A DNA stretch of 21,554 bases, from the NCBI RefSeq assembly GCF_001557325.1, contig NZ_LSJS01000235.1:1-21554 (forward strand), written 5' to 3'. The DNA is from Erythrobacter donghaensis. GTDB lineage: Bacteria > Pseudomonadota > Alphaproteobacteria > Sphingomonadales > Sphingomonadaceae. A program made the translations under genes and the position numbers. This document shows, piece after piece, positions 15,397-21,554 of this stretch; position 1 is the first letter of the stretch; each line of letters begins with the position of its first letter. The notes under the pieces were generated by a model, which was given only the letters and a program-made list of their open reading frames with translations, had not been told where the DNA came from and ran no database searches.

Positions 15397-17079
15397 ATGA
15401 GCGACACCAAGAAGGCATCTGACCTGTTCATCGAATGCCTCGAGGCCGAGGGCGTCGAGTACATCTTCGGCGTGCCGGGGGAGGAAAACCTCGATTTCCT
15501 CGAGAGCCTCTCGCACTCCAAGAAGATCAAGCTGATCCTCACCCGCCACGAACAGGGCGCAGGCTTCATGGCGGCGACCTATGGCCGGCACACCGGCAAG
15601 ACCGGGGTGTTCCTTGCAACCCTCGGCCCGGGGGCGACCAACATGGTGACCGCGGTCGCCTATTCGCAGCTGGGCGGGATGCCGACGTTGGCGATCACCG
15701 GGCAGAAGCCAATCAAGAAATCGAAGCAGGGCCGCTTCCAGATCCTCGATGTGGTCGCGATGATGAGCCCGATCACCAAATACGCCCACCAGCTGGCGAG
15801 CGCCGACAACATCCCCAGCCGCGTGCGCGAGGCGATCCGCTTGGCCGAGGAGGAAAAGCCGGGCGCGGTGCATCTCGAATTCCCCGAAGACATCGCCGAG
15901 GAGCACACCGCCAGCCGGCCGCTGGCCGCCAGCCTCGCGCGGCGCCCCTCTGCCGAGGCCAAGGCGGTGCGCCAGGCGGTGCTCGCGCTGGAGGCGGCCA
16001 GGCACCCGCTGCTGGTGATCGGCGCGGGCGCCAACCGCAAGATGACGGGCCGAATGCTGCGCCAGTTCATCGACAAGACCGGCATTCCCTTCGTCACCAC
16101 CCAGATGGGCAAGGGCGTGGTCGACGAGCGCCACCCGCTGTTCCTCGGCTGCGCGGCGCTGTCCGCCGGAGACTTCGTGCACCGTGCGATCCAGGACGCC
16201 GATTGCATCGTCAATATCGGCCACGACGTGATCGAAAAGCCGCCCTTCTTCATGCGCAACGATGGCGAGGGCGCGGTCGGATCGGACAGCCCGCCCACCG
16301 TCATCCACGTCTCGACCCGCACGGCGGAGGTCGACCCGGTCTACTTCCCGCAAGTGGAGGTGATCGGCGACATCGCCAACGCGATCTGGCAGATCAAGGA
16401 AGACATCGTCCCGCAGGGCAAGTGGGATTTCAAGCGGATGCTCGAATACCGCGCGGCGGAAGTGGCCCACACCGACGGGCTCGCCGCCGACACCCGCTTC
16501 CCGATCTTCCCGCCGCATCTGGTGCAGCAGGTGCGCGGCGCGATGCCCGAGGACGGGATCATCTGCCTCGACAACGGGGTCTACAAGATCTGGTTCGCGC
16601 GCGGCTACACCGCCTACCTTCCCAACACGGTGCTGCTCGATAACGCGCTGGCGACGATGGGGGCGGGGCTGCCGAGCGCGATGATGAGCGCGATGCTCTA
16701 TCCCGACCGCAAGGTGATGGCGATCTGCGGCGACGGCGGGTTCATGATGAACAGCCAGGAGATGGAAACCGCGGTCCGGCTCGGCCTCAATCTCACCGTG
16801 CTGATTTTGCGTGACGATGCCTATGGCATGATCCGCTGGAAGCAGGCCAACATGGGCTTCAAGGACTTCGGCCTCACCTATGGCAACCCCGACTTCGTCC
16901 AATACGCCGAAAGCTACGGCGCGATCGGGCACCGGGTGACCTCGTCCGAGCACCTCACCGACCTGCTCCAGCACTGCCTCGACACGCCGGGGGTGCACCT
17001 CATCGACTGCCCGGTTGACTACACCGAAAACGACCAGATCCTGAACATCGACATCAAGCGGCTGTCGAAGGAGCTGTAA
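15397..17079 (+). CDS. Thiamine diphosphate enzyme, acetolactate synthase large subunit-like
   Basis: A 560-residue ThDP-dependent enzyme. The N-terminal PYR domain has GVPGEENLDFLESL and the cofactor-activating glutamate in TRHEQGAGFMAATYGR; the middle domain spans about 195-340; the C-terminal PP domain has the ThDP/Mg motif CGDGGFMMNSQEMETAVRL followed by NLTVLILRDDAYGMI. It is closest in appearance to acetolactate synthase catalytic subunits, which condense pyruvate or decarboxylate 2-oxoacids, but no small regulatory subunit (IlvN) is nearby, so a catabolic or carboligase role is possible. The ATG at 15397 has a G-rich AGGGGGG 6 bases upstream. The aldehyde dehydrogenase follows after an intervening GIY-YIG unit. 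Confidence 0.9.
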   Translation: MSDTKKASDLFIECLEAEGVEYIFGVPGEENLDFLESLSHSKKIKLILTRHEQGAGFMAATYGRHTGKTGVFLATLGPGATNMVTAVAYSQLGGMPTLAITGQKPIKKSKQGRFQILDVVAMMSPITKYAHQLASADNIPSRVREAIRLAEEEKPGAVHLEFPEDIAEEHTASRPLAASLARRPSAEAKAVRQAVLALEAARHPLLVIGAGANRKMTGRMLRQFIDKTGIPFVTTQMGKGVVDERHPLFLGCAALSAGDFVHRAIQDADCIVNIGHDVIEKPPFFMRNDGEGAVGSDSPPTVIHVSTRTAEVDPVYFPQVEVIGDIANAIWQIKEDIVPQGKWDFKRMLEYRAAEVAHTDGLAADTRFPIFPPHLVQQVRGAMPEDGIICLDNGVYKIWFARGYTAYLPNTVLLDNALATMGAGLPSAMMSAMLYPDRKVMAICGDGGFMMNSQEMETAVRLGLNLTVLILRDDAYGMIRWKQANMGFKDFGLTYGNPDFVQYAESYGAIGHRVTSSEHLTDLLQHCLDTPGVHLIDCPVDYTENDQILNIDIKRLSKEL

Positions 17080-17084
17080 TCACA

Positions 17085-17112
17085 TGTCATCCCCGCGAAA
17101 GCGGGGACCCAG
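17085..17112 (+). repeat. Left REP-like palindrome of the GIY-YIG unit
   Basis: Core hairpin CCCCGC-GAAA-GCGGGG (17091-17106) with a GAAA tetraloop, flanked by TGTCAT and ACCCAG. It is the exact reverse complement, over 28 bases, of the copy at 17426-17453. The type is widespread in proteobacterial intergenic DNA and when mistranslated yields peptides such as VPAFAGMT and VIPAKAGTQ. The base run just after it (AGGGG) can act as Shine-Dalgarno for the enclosed gene. Confidence 0.92.
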
Positions 17113-17120
17113 GGGCGGCC

Positions 17121-17414
17121 ATGGAGAAGACGTATCATGTCTACATCCTCGCAAGCGGTCGCAACGGGACGGTCTATGTCGGTGTCACTTCCGACCTCGC
17201 TGCGCGCATGTGGCAGCACCGGTCGGGAGCTACACCGGGCTTCACGAGCCGTTACGGCGTTTATCGCCTTGTCCATGTGGAGGCCTTCTCGGACGTCAAC
17301 GAAGCGATCCTGCGCGAAAAGCGGTTCAAGAAGTGGCGCCGGGCGTGGAAGCTGGAACTGATCGAACGGGACAACCCGCAATGGCTCGATCTTCATGACC
17401 GGATCATCGCCTGA
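17121..17414 (+). CDS. GIY-YIG nuclease family protein
   Basis: A 97-residue protein consisting of a single GIY-YIG domain. The signature appears as HVYILASGRNGTVYVGVTS (VYI then YVG), followed by the arginine in DLAARMWQHR, and the metal-binding glutamate region EAILREKRFKKWRRAWKLELIE, ending DNPQWLDLHD. Free-standing domains like this are often annotated as endonuclease or UvrC-like; biological roles are unclear. It begins 8 bases after one palindromic repeat, whose edge supplies AGGGG at a usable spacing, and ends 11 bases before the inverted copy. The domain is intact with no frameshift, so it is probably still functional. Confidence 0.9.
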   Translation: MEKTYHVYILASGRNGTVYVGVTSDLAARMWQHRSGATPGFTSRYGVYRLVHVEAFSDVNEAILREKRFKKWRRAWKLELIERDNPQWLDLHDRIIA

Positions 17415-17425
17415 TTTGAGCCGCT

Positions 17426-17453
17426 CTGGGTCCCCGCTTTCGCGGGGATGACA
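17426..17453 (-). repeat. Right REP-like palindrome of the GIY-YIG unit
   Basis: Exact 28-base reverse complement of the copy at 17085-17112, with core stem CCCCGC/GCGGGG at 17432-17447. It ends 11 bases before the ATG of the aldehyde dehydrogenase gene, so its hairpin would fold right upstream of that gene's ribosome binding site. Confidence 0.92.
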
Positions 17454-17464
17454 AGTTTTGGAGA

Positions 17465-18907
17465 ATGCGCGTGCAACTCAAATCCACCTACCCGCTCTAC
17501 CTCAACAACAAGGCCGTCCAGCCCAACACCGACCTCGAGGTGACCGACAAGTATACCGGCGAGGTCGCCTTCCGCACCGCGCTCGCCACGCCGGACGTGA
17601 TCGAGGAGGGGATCGCCGGGGCGGTGCGCGCTGCCGAGCCGATGGCGCGGCTTGCCTCCTACGAGAAGCAGGACGTGCTGATGCATTGCGTCCGCCGCTT
17701 CCGCGAACGCTTCGACGAGCTCGCCTATGCCCTGTGCGTCGAGGCGGGCAAGCCGATCAAGGATGCCGAGGGCGAGGTCACCCGGCTGATCGACACCTTC
17801 CGCATCGCCGCCGAGGAGGCAGTCAGGAATTACGGCGAGGTCCAGCCGCTCGACATCTCGCCGCGTGCCAAGGGCTATCAGGGGATGTGGAAGCGCGTCC
17901 CCATCGGCCCGTGCAGCTTCATCTCGCCCTTCAACTTCCCGCTCAACCTCGCCGCGCACAAGATCGCGCCCGCGATTGCGGTGGGCTGCCCCTTCGTGAT
18001 GAAACCCGCCTCCAAGACGCCGCTCGGCGCGATCATCATGGGCGAGGTCTTGGCCGAGTGCGACATCCTGCCCGAAGGTGCCTTCAGCATCCTCCCCGCC
18101 AGCCGCGACGGGGCGGACCTGTTCACCGAGGACGAGCGGCTGAAGCTGCTCTCCTTCACCGGCTCGCCCGGGGTGGGCTGGGACTTGAAGGCCAAGGCGG
18201 GCAAGAAGAAGGTCGTCCTGGAACTGGGCGGCAATGCGGCGGTGATCATCGACAAGGATGCGGACCTTGCCGACGCGCTCGAACGGGTGATCTTCGGCGC
18301 CTTCTACCAGTCGGGCCAGTCCTGCATCGGGGTGCAGCGCATTCTGATCCACGATGACGTTTACGATGCCTTCAAGGCGATGCTGGTCGAGCGCACCGCC
18401 ACGCTGGTGGCGGGCGATCCCAAGGACCGCAATACCTTCATCGGCCCGATGATCTCGGACGGGGAAGCCAAGCGCCTCAAGGGCTGGATCGACGAGGCCG
18501 TGGCGGCGGGTGCGACCCTGCTGTGCGGCGGGGGTCTGTCGCGCGGCAACATGCTCGAGGCGACGCTGCTCGAAGGCGTCCCCGCGGACGCCAAGGCGCG
18601 GAACGAGGAAGCCTTCGGGCCGCTCGCGATCCTCCAGAAGTTTACCCACTTCGATGAGGCGCTCGAGGAGGTCAACAACTCCAAGTTCGGGCTTCAGGCC
18701 GGCATCTTCACCCGCGACCTGTTCCAGATGTTCGACGCCTGGGACCGGCTCGATGTCGGCGGGATCGTTATCAACGACGTGCCGAGCTACCGGGTCGACA
18801 ACATGCCCTATGGCGGGGTGAAGGATTCAGGCTTGGGCCGCGAAGGCGTGCGCTTCGCGATGGAGGACATGAGCGAGATCCGGAATCTGGTGATCCGCAG
18901 AACCTGA
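17465..18907 (+). CDS. Aldehyde dehydrogenase family protein
   Basis: A 480-residue NAD(P)-dependent aldehyde dehydrogenase. It shows the oxyanion asparagine region ISPFNFPLNL, cofactor-binding KPASKTPLGA, FTGSPGVGWDLK, the general-base glutamate in VVLELGGNAA and the nucleophilic cysteine in SGQSCIGVQRI, with a C-terminal MPYGGVKDSGLGREGVR. The set resembles lactaldehyde or phosphonoacetaldehyde/NADP-glyceraldehyde-3-phosphate dehydrogenase types, but substrate is open. Start: ATG at 17465 has GGAG almost touching it; a GTG at 17471, two codons on, has that same GGAG at ideal spacing and may be the real start. It lies behind the ThDP enzyme, which could supply its aldehyde. A hairpin begins at its stop codon. 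Confidence 0.94.
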   Translation: MRVQLKSTYPLYLNNKAVQPNTDLEVTDKYTGEVAFRTALATPDVIEEGIAGAVRAAEPMARLASYEKQDVLMHCVRRFRERFDELAYALCVEAGKPIKDAEGEVTRLIDTFRIAAEEAVRNYGEVQPLDISPRAKGYQGMWKRVPIGPCSFISPFNFPLNLAAHKIAPAIAVGCPFVMKPASKTPLGAIIMGEVLAECDILPEGAFSILPASRDGADLFTEDERLKLLSFTGSPGVGWDLKAKAGKKKVVLELGGNAAVIIDKDADLADALERVIFGAFYQSGQSCIGVQRILIHDDVYDAFKAMLVERTATLVAGDPKDRNTFIGPMISDGEAKRLKGWIDEAVAAGATLLCGGGLSRGNMLEATLLEGVPADAKARNEEAFGPLAILQKFTHFDEALEEVNNSKFGLQAGIFTRDLFQMFDAWDRLDVGGIVINDVPSYRVDNMPYGGVKDSGLGREGVRFAMEDMSEIRNLVIRRT

Positions 18908-18929
18908 TCCTCCCCTTGCAGGGGAGGAT
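18907..18929 (+). terminator. Hairpin between two convergent stop codons
   Basis: A perfect 10-bp stem ATCCTCCCCT/AGGGGAGGAT with loop TGC runs from the last base of the aldehyde dehydrogenase stop to the last base of the opposing gene's stop. It can act as a two-way terminator, though it lacks a U-run. The left arm with the stop (TGATCCTCCCCTT) is repeated at the end of the hydrolase gene at 21492, so it belongs to a repeat family. Confidence 0.6.
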
Positions 18930-19354
18930 TACCCCTCCTCCAGCAGCAGCAGCACCGCGGTCACCTCGAGCCGCTCCATTGCGCCGAAGCGGTGATCGAC
19001 CTTGGTGATGGTCGCGTCGGCGACCAGTTGGCGGGGGATGGTGAATTCGTGATCGGGCAGGCGCTCGATCAGCTCCTCTCCGGCCGCGACCGCGTCGGCG
19101 CCGCAGAATTCGAGCACCACCTCGTGGCGGGTGCCGGCAAAGGTGATCGAGGCCCAGGCCCTTTCCTCGTGCGCCAACACCGTGCCCGCGCCGCCGGTGA
19201 TCTCCATCAGGCCGGCGCGCACCCGGTCGGCGAGCGTGCGGCGCACCCGCAGCCCGGAGGGCGCGCCGACGGGGAGGGCGGCGGACTTGATCTCGACCTG
19301 GTCGAAGTCGGCGGTGAGGTGGGCGAAGGGATCGCGCAAGCTTTCGGTGAGCAT
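18929..19354 (-). CDS. Hypothetical protein, second gene of a coupled pair
   Basis: A 141-residue soluble protein that I do not recognise. It begins MLTESLRDPFAHLTADFDQV, contains alternating strand-like segments (RAWASITFAGTRHEVVLEFCG, HEFTIPRQLVADATITKV) and ends ERLEVTAVLLLLEEG. No catalytic motif, signal peptide or membrane helix is visible. The start is well supported: its ATG overlaps the TGA of the upstream small gene as TGATG, indicating translational coupling. A longer frame upstream (to 19420) is ruled out because it runs through that gene in another frame. Together the pair is divergent from an S24 repressor. Confidence 0.8.
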   Translation of the reverse strand: MLTESLRDPFAHLTADFDQVEIKSAALPVGAPSGLRVRRTLADRVRAGLMEITGGAGTVLAHEERAWASITFAGTRHEVVLEFCGADAVAAGEELIERLPDHEFTIPRQLVADATITKVDHRFGAMERLEVTAVLLLLEEG

Positions 19355-19569
19355 CAGGCCATCTCCCCCGGCTTGCCATGTTCCGCCCCGGCCGCGCCCG
19401 CGGCATAGCCCTGCATCCACGCGCGGGTGCGCATCTCGGTCTCGCGGCGCGGGGTGCGGCCCATGCGCAGGTCGAGCACGAAGCGCGGATCGTGGTGGGC
19501 GAGCCGCCCGAACTTGGTGGCGGGCAGGTTGTGCGTCCGCAGGAAGGTTTCGACGGTCCTTAGCAGCAT
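19354..19569 (-). CDS. Small HTH-like protein
   Basis: A 71-residue protein with helical pattern VETFLRTHNLPATKFGRLAHHDPRFVLDLRMGRTPRRETEMRTRAWMQG. The segment LPATKFGRLAHHDPRFVLDL resembles a lambda-repressor-like helix-turn-helix (helix 2, turn, recognition helix), and similar short proteins with FGRxAxxDPRxVxDLRxGR are seen in sphingomonads and phages. A regulatory or DNA-binding role is inferred. GAGGGA lies 9 bases upstream of the ATG. The stop codon overlaps the next gene's start as TGATG. It is divergent from the S24 repressor across 123 bases. Confidence 0.75.
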   Translation of the reverse strand: MLLRTVETFLRTHNLPATKFGRLAHHDPRFVLDLRMGRTPRRETEMRTRAWMQGYAAGAAGAEHGKPGEMA

Positions 19570-19649
19570 GGTTTTGCGTCCCTCAAATTGCTGATCTGGG
19601 CGATTCGCACCGGGCGACTCGCCCGATGTTCCTGATTTGTTTCACTACA

Positions 19650-19686
19650 TTTCCTACTTGTCTAGGAAAAATCCTTCGCGTAGGAT
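19650..19686 (+). promoter_or_regulatory. Two adjacent inverted repeats, putative operators of the S24 repressor
   Basis: A perfect 7-bp inverted repeat TTTCCTA...TAGGAAA (19650-19656 and 19663-19669, 6-base spacer) is followed one base later by ATCCT...AGGAT (19671-19675 and 19682-19686). All four half-sites share TCCT/AGGA. The last half-site also provides the AGGA Shine-Dalgarno, 7 bases before the repressor start, so bound repressor could also block ribosome loading or transcription start. The region is AT-rich compared with surroundings. Binding is inferred. Confidence 0.55.
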
Positions 19687-19692
19687 GAATTC

Positions 19693-20373
19693 ATGTCAGA
19701 GACCGTCCAGAACCCCCGTGAAATCCCGAATGGCCCCCGCACGCGGCTACTCGCCTTGTCGCAGGCGCGGGGGGTGAGCTTGGCCGCGTTATCCGAGTTG
19801 CTCGGGCGCAATCCGTCCTATCTCCAGCAATTCATTCGCAAGGGTAGCCCGCGTAAGCTGGAGGAGCAGGACCGCGCCACGCTCGCCCGCTTCCTCGGGG
19901 TGGATGAAGAGGAATTGCGCGAGCCGCAGGAAAATTCCTATGAAAAACTCCCTGGGCCGCGTGCGGCCGCCGAGTGGGTCGGGGTGCCCCGCCTCGATCT
20001 CGGCGCGGCCGCCGGGGCAGGGCGGGTGCCGGGCACCGAGGCCGCCTTCGACACCTTCCGCTTCTCGCGCCGCTGGCTCGAGGAACAGGGCCTCGCCCGC
20101 GCCGAGCTCTCGGCGATCCGGGTCGAGGGGGATTCGATGGAGCCTCTGCTCAACGATGGCGACGAAATCCTCGTCGACCGCGCGCCGCGCCCGTTCCGCG
20201 ACGGTATCCATGTGGTGCGTCTGGGCGATACGCTGATGGTGAAGCGCGTGGCGAGTGCCGGGCCGGGGCGGGTGGTTCTCTTGTCGCAGAATTTCGCCTA
20301 TCCGCCGGTGGAGGTGGCGGCCGAGGAGGTCACGATCATCGGGCGGGTTGTGTGGAAGGGGGGGCGGGTTTAG
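19693..20373 (+). CDS. S24 family (CI/LexA-like) transcriptional repressor
   Basis: A 226-residue phage-type repressor. An N-terminal helix-turn-helix (about residues 15-60: RLLALSQARGVSLAALSELL, then RNPSYLQQFIRKG) is joined to a C-terminal S24 peptidase domain with the catalytic serine Ser148 in VEGDSMEPLL and lysine Lys184 in DTLMVKRV. A possible self-cleavage site is in the linker AAAGAGRV (about 105-112). Such proteins regulate prophage or stress genes and may self-cleave on RecA activation. It is not canonical LexA, which has a winged helix-turn-helix. AGGA precedes the ATG and palindromes lie upstream, so autoregulation is likely. Its TAG overlaps the stop of the next gene on the other strand. 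Confidence 0.92.
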   Translation: MSETVQNPREIPNGPRTRLLALSQARGVSLAALSELLGRNPSYLQQFIRKGSPRKLEEQDRATLARFLGVDEEELREPQENSYEKLPGPRAAAEWVGVPRLDLGAAAGAGRVPGTEAAFDTFRFSRRWLEEQGLARAELSAIRVEGDSMEPLLNDGDEILVDRAPRPFRDGIHVVRLGDTLMVKRVASAGPGRVVLLSQNFAYPPVEVAAEEVTIIGRVVWKGGRV

Positions 20374-20678
20374 GCGCGCTTGGAGAAGCTCCATCGAAGT
20401 TCGACCGCATCGACGACTTCGCCGCCCATACATTGGATAAAGGCGTCCCTCAGTGCGAGACGTACCGGAGCCCATTTTTCGCGGTCGCTATTCGGGTTCA
20501 TATCGTCAGCCAGAAAAAGCCAATCGACGAAGTCGTCCGCACTGACTTGCCCCTCCGAAGGGATGAGGTCCGATACGTGCAAAACACGGTCATTCTTGAC
20601 GCAGCCGCAAAAGCCCCAGCCGGGCCCGGCGATTTCCATCAAGGCGTCGAACCCCTTTGGACTTTCGTTGTCTTGCAT
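20370..20678 (-). CDS. Hypothetical orphan protein
   Basis: A 102-residue acidic soluble protein that I do not recognise. It contains GWGFCGCVKNDRVLHVSDLI, DDFVDWLFLADDMNPNSD and a C-terminal helix DAFIQCMGGEVVDAVELRWSF. Cysteine pair CGC is near residue 24. It uses less GC-rich codons than neighbours, suggesting recent arrival. Its stop TAA overlaps the repressor's TAG. A single gene of this shape could be an immunity or accessory factor, but nothing shows that. Confidence 0.6.
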   Translation of the reverse strand: MQDNESPKGFDALMEIAGPGWGFCGCVKNDRVLHVSDLIPSEGQVSADDFVDWLFLADDMNPNSDREKWAPVRLALRDAFIQCMGGEVVDAVELRWSFSKRA

Positions 20679-20822
20679 TTGCTGAGCGGACCTTCACCGT
20701 CGCGCATCTGATCGTCTTCAACACCGATTGTTTAGTCGAAGCAAAGATGTGCCTAACTCGAGGGCAAGGCTAGTGCAATTGTAGGCTTGCAAGGCGCTGT
20801 GCCAAAACCCATGGTTTCAACC

Positions 20823-21494
20823 ATGACCGACACCCCCAAACAGCTTCCCCCCATGCGCGCCGCGATCATTCCGGTGACGCCGCTCCAGCAGAACTGCTCG
20901 CTGATCTGGTGCACCAGGACCATGCGCGGGGCGCTGGTCGATCCCGGCGGGGATCTGGACAAGCTGAAGGAGGGCGTGGCCAAGGCGGGCGTCACCCTCG
21001 AAAAGCTGCTCGTCACCCACGGGCACCTCGACCATTGCGGGCAGACCGGGATGTTGGCCGAGGAACTGGGCCTGCCCATCGAAGGCCCGCACGAGGACGA
21101 CCGCTTCTGGATCGACCAGCTCGATGATGACGGCCCGCGCTGGGGGATGGTGGCAAAGAGCTTCACCCCGACCCGCTGGCTGAAGCATGGCGACACGGTG
21201 AGCGTGGGCGAACTCACCCTCGACGTGATCCACTGCCCCGGCCACACCCCGGGCCACGTGGTGTTCTTCCACGAACCCAGCCGCTTCGCGATTGTCGGGG
21301 ATGTGCTGTTCCAGGGCTCGATCGGACGCACCGATTTCCCGCGCGGCAACCATCAGGACCTGATCGACTCCATCACCCAGCGCCTCTGGCCGCTCGGCGA
21401 GGACGTGATGTTCATCCCCGGCCACGGCCCGACCAGCACCTTCGGGCGCGAGCGCAAGACCAACGCGTTTGTGAGCGACTACGCGCTGAGCTGA
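20823..21494 (+). CDS. MBL-fold metallo-hydrolase (glyoxalase II-like)
   Basis: A 223-residue metallo-beta-lactamase-fold hydrolase. The metal ligands are in THGHLDHCGQ (HxHxDH), CPGHTPGHVV, the bridging aspartate in IVGDVLFQGSIGRTDFPRG and PGHGPTS near the C-terminus. VTPLQQNCSLIW at the start and the compact length fit YcbL-type glyoxalase II-like proteins, which hydrolyse thioesters such as S-lactoylglutathione; the substrate is inferred. Three starts are possible (20811, 20823, 20853); none has a good Shine-Dalgarno. The first two ATGs lie in a 16-base palindrome. A double-hairpin repeat begins at its stop codon. Confidence 0.93.
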   Translation: MTDTPKQLPPMRAAIIPVTPLQQNCSLIWCTRTMRGALVDPGGDLDKLKEGVAKAGVTLEKLLVTHGHLDHCGQTGMLAEELGLPIEGPHEDDRFWIDQLDDDGPRWGMVAKSFTPTRWLKHGDTVSVGELTLDVIHCPGHTPGHVVFFHEPSRFAIVGDVLFQGSIGRTDFPRGNHQDLIDSITQRLWPLGEDVMFIPGHGPTSTFGRERKTNAFVSDYALS

Positions 21495-21540
21495 TCCTCC
21501 CCTTCAGGGGAGGGGGACCATGCGCAGCATGGTGGAGGGG
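21492..21540 (+). repeat. Double-hairpin repeat starting at the stop codon of the hydrolase gene
   Basis: The TGA stop leads into TGATCCTCCCCTTCAGGG with a 7-bp stem CTCCCCT/AGGGGAG (21497-21512), then a second perfect 7-bp stem ACCATGC-GCA-GCATGGT (21517-21533) and GGAGGGG. The first part matches the hairpin after the aldehyde dehydrogenase gene at 18905-18929. It probably continues past the window end. It may also act as terminator. Confidence 0.75.
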
Positions 21541-21554
21541 CAGGTGCCGCCATC

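Larger units (their letters stand above)
17085..17453 (+). mobile_element. Putative GIY-YIG unit bounded by palindromic inverted repeats
   Basis: A compact 369-bp unit: a perfect 28-bp inverted repeat at each end (17085-17112 and 17426-17453) encloses one GIY-YIG nuclease gene that starts 8 bases inside the left repeat and ends 11 bases inside the right one. Each repeat is itself a hairpin. No target-site duplication is visible. It sits between a ThDP enzyme and an aldehyde dehydrogenase gene that otherwise look like neighbours in one operon. Mobility is inferred from the architecture, by analogy with REP repeats linked to RAYT transposases; no transposase is present. Confidence 0.5.

Noticed and set aside
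15097..16998. A 633-codon minus-strand frame opposite the ThDP enzyme
   Set aside because: It is a shadow of the ThDP enzyme gene; no protein family features, and a composition rich in Arg, His and Ala.
17085..17453. Paired palindromes considered as a CRISPR array or a conventional IS element
   Set aside because: Only two copies in opposite orientation, with a single gene between and no spacers, cas genes or transposase.
17393..18649. A 418-codon minus-strand frame whose N-terminus reads VIPAKAGTQSG
   Set aside because: The start is just translated palindromic repeat, and the rest is antisense to the aldehyde dehydrogenase.

Overview
This 21.5 kb window is high-GC, densely packed chromosomal DNA from an alphaproteobacterium. 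The family mix, the acidic-linker CobT and the palindromic intergenic repeats suggest Sphingomonadales, probably Erythrobacteraceae; this placement is inferred, since no rRNA marker is present. I count 22 protein genes I consider real, one further small membrane ORF, one broken gene at the left edge, and several palindromic repeats. No tRNA, rRNA, CRISPR array or conventional insertion sequence was seen, and no gap longer than about 300 bases lacks a gene.

Left part (1-6.1 kb): the 3' end of an O6-methylguanine-DNA methyltransferase gene broken by one extra G in a G-run; a GST plus unknown protein operon on the minus strand; a DUF305 membrane protein; then a bacterial FeS (6-4) photolyase and primosomal helicase PriA on the minus strand. 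Three of these are DNA repair or replication-restart functions.

Middle (6.1-13.4 kb): a DUF4197 lipoprotein, a DUF2490 outer-membrane protein, a fructose-6-phosphate aldolase/transaldolase-like gene and cobT (aerobic cobaltochelatase). A visibly AT-richer islet follows. It carries a RAMA-domain protein with a SeqA-like or ribbon-helix-helix N-terminus, divergent from a parDE toxin-antitoxin pair, with a perfect inverted repeat in front of each gene. A nitroreductase and cysS come next. The cysS gene carries an 88-bp double palindrome inserted in an open frame.

Right part (13.4-21.5 kb): a 2OG-Fe(II) oxygenase; a D-2-hydroxyacid dehydrogenase, a ThDP enzyme of the acetolactate synthase type and an aldehyde dehydrogenase that may form a 2-oxoacid/aldehyde pathway; a 369-bp unit between the last two consisting of a GIY-YIG nuclease gene enclosed by a perfect 28-bp inverted repeat; two coupled small genes divergent from an S24-type repressor with palindromic operators; an orphan gene; and a metallo-beta-lactamase-fold hydrolase ending in another double-hairpin repeat.

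The two most interesting signals are the GIY-YIG unit with its palindromic ends, which looks like a minimal mobile or repeat-propagating element, and the palindromic repeat domesticated inside the essential cysS gene. The RAMA/SeqA-like protein beside parDE is the third.
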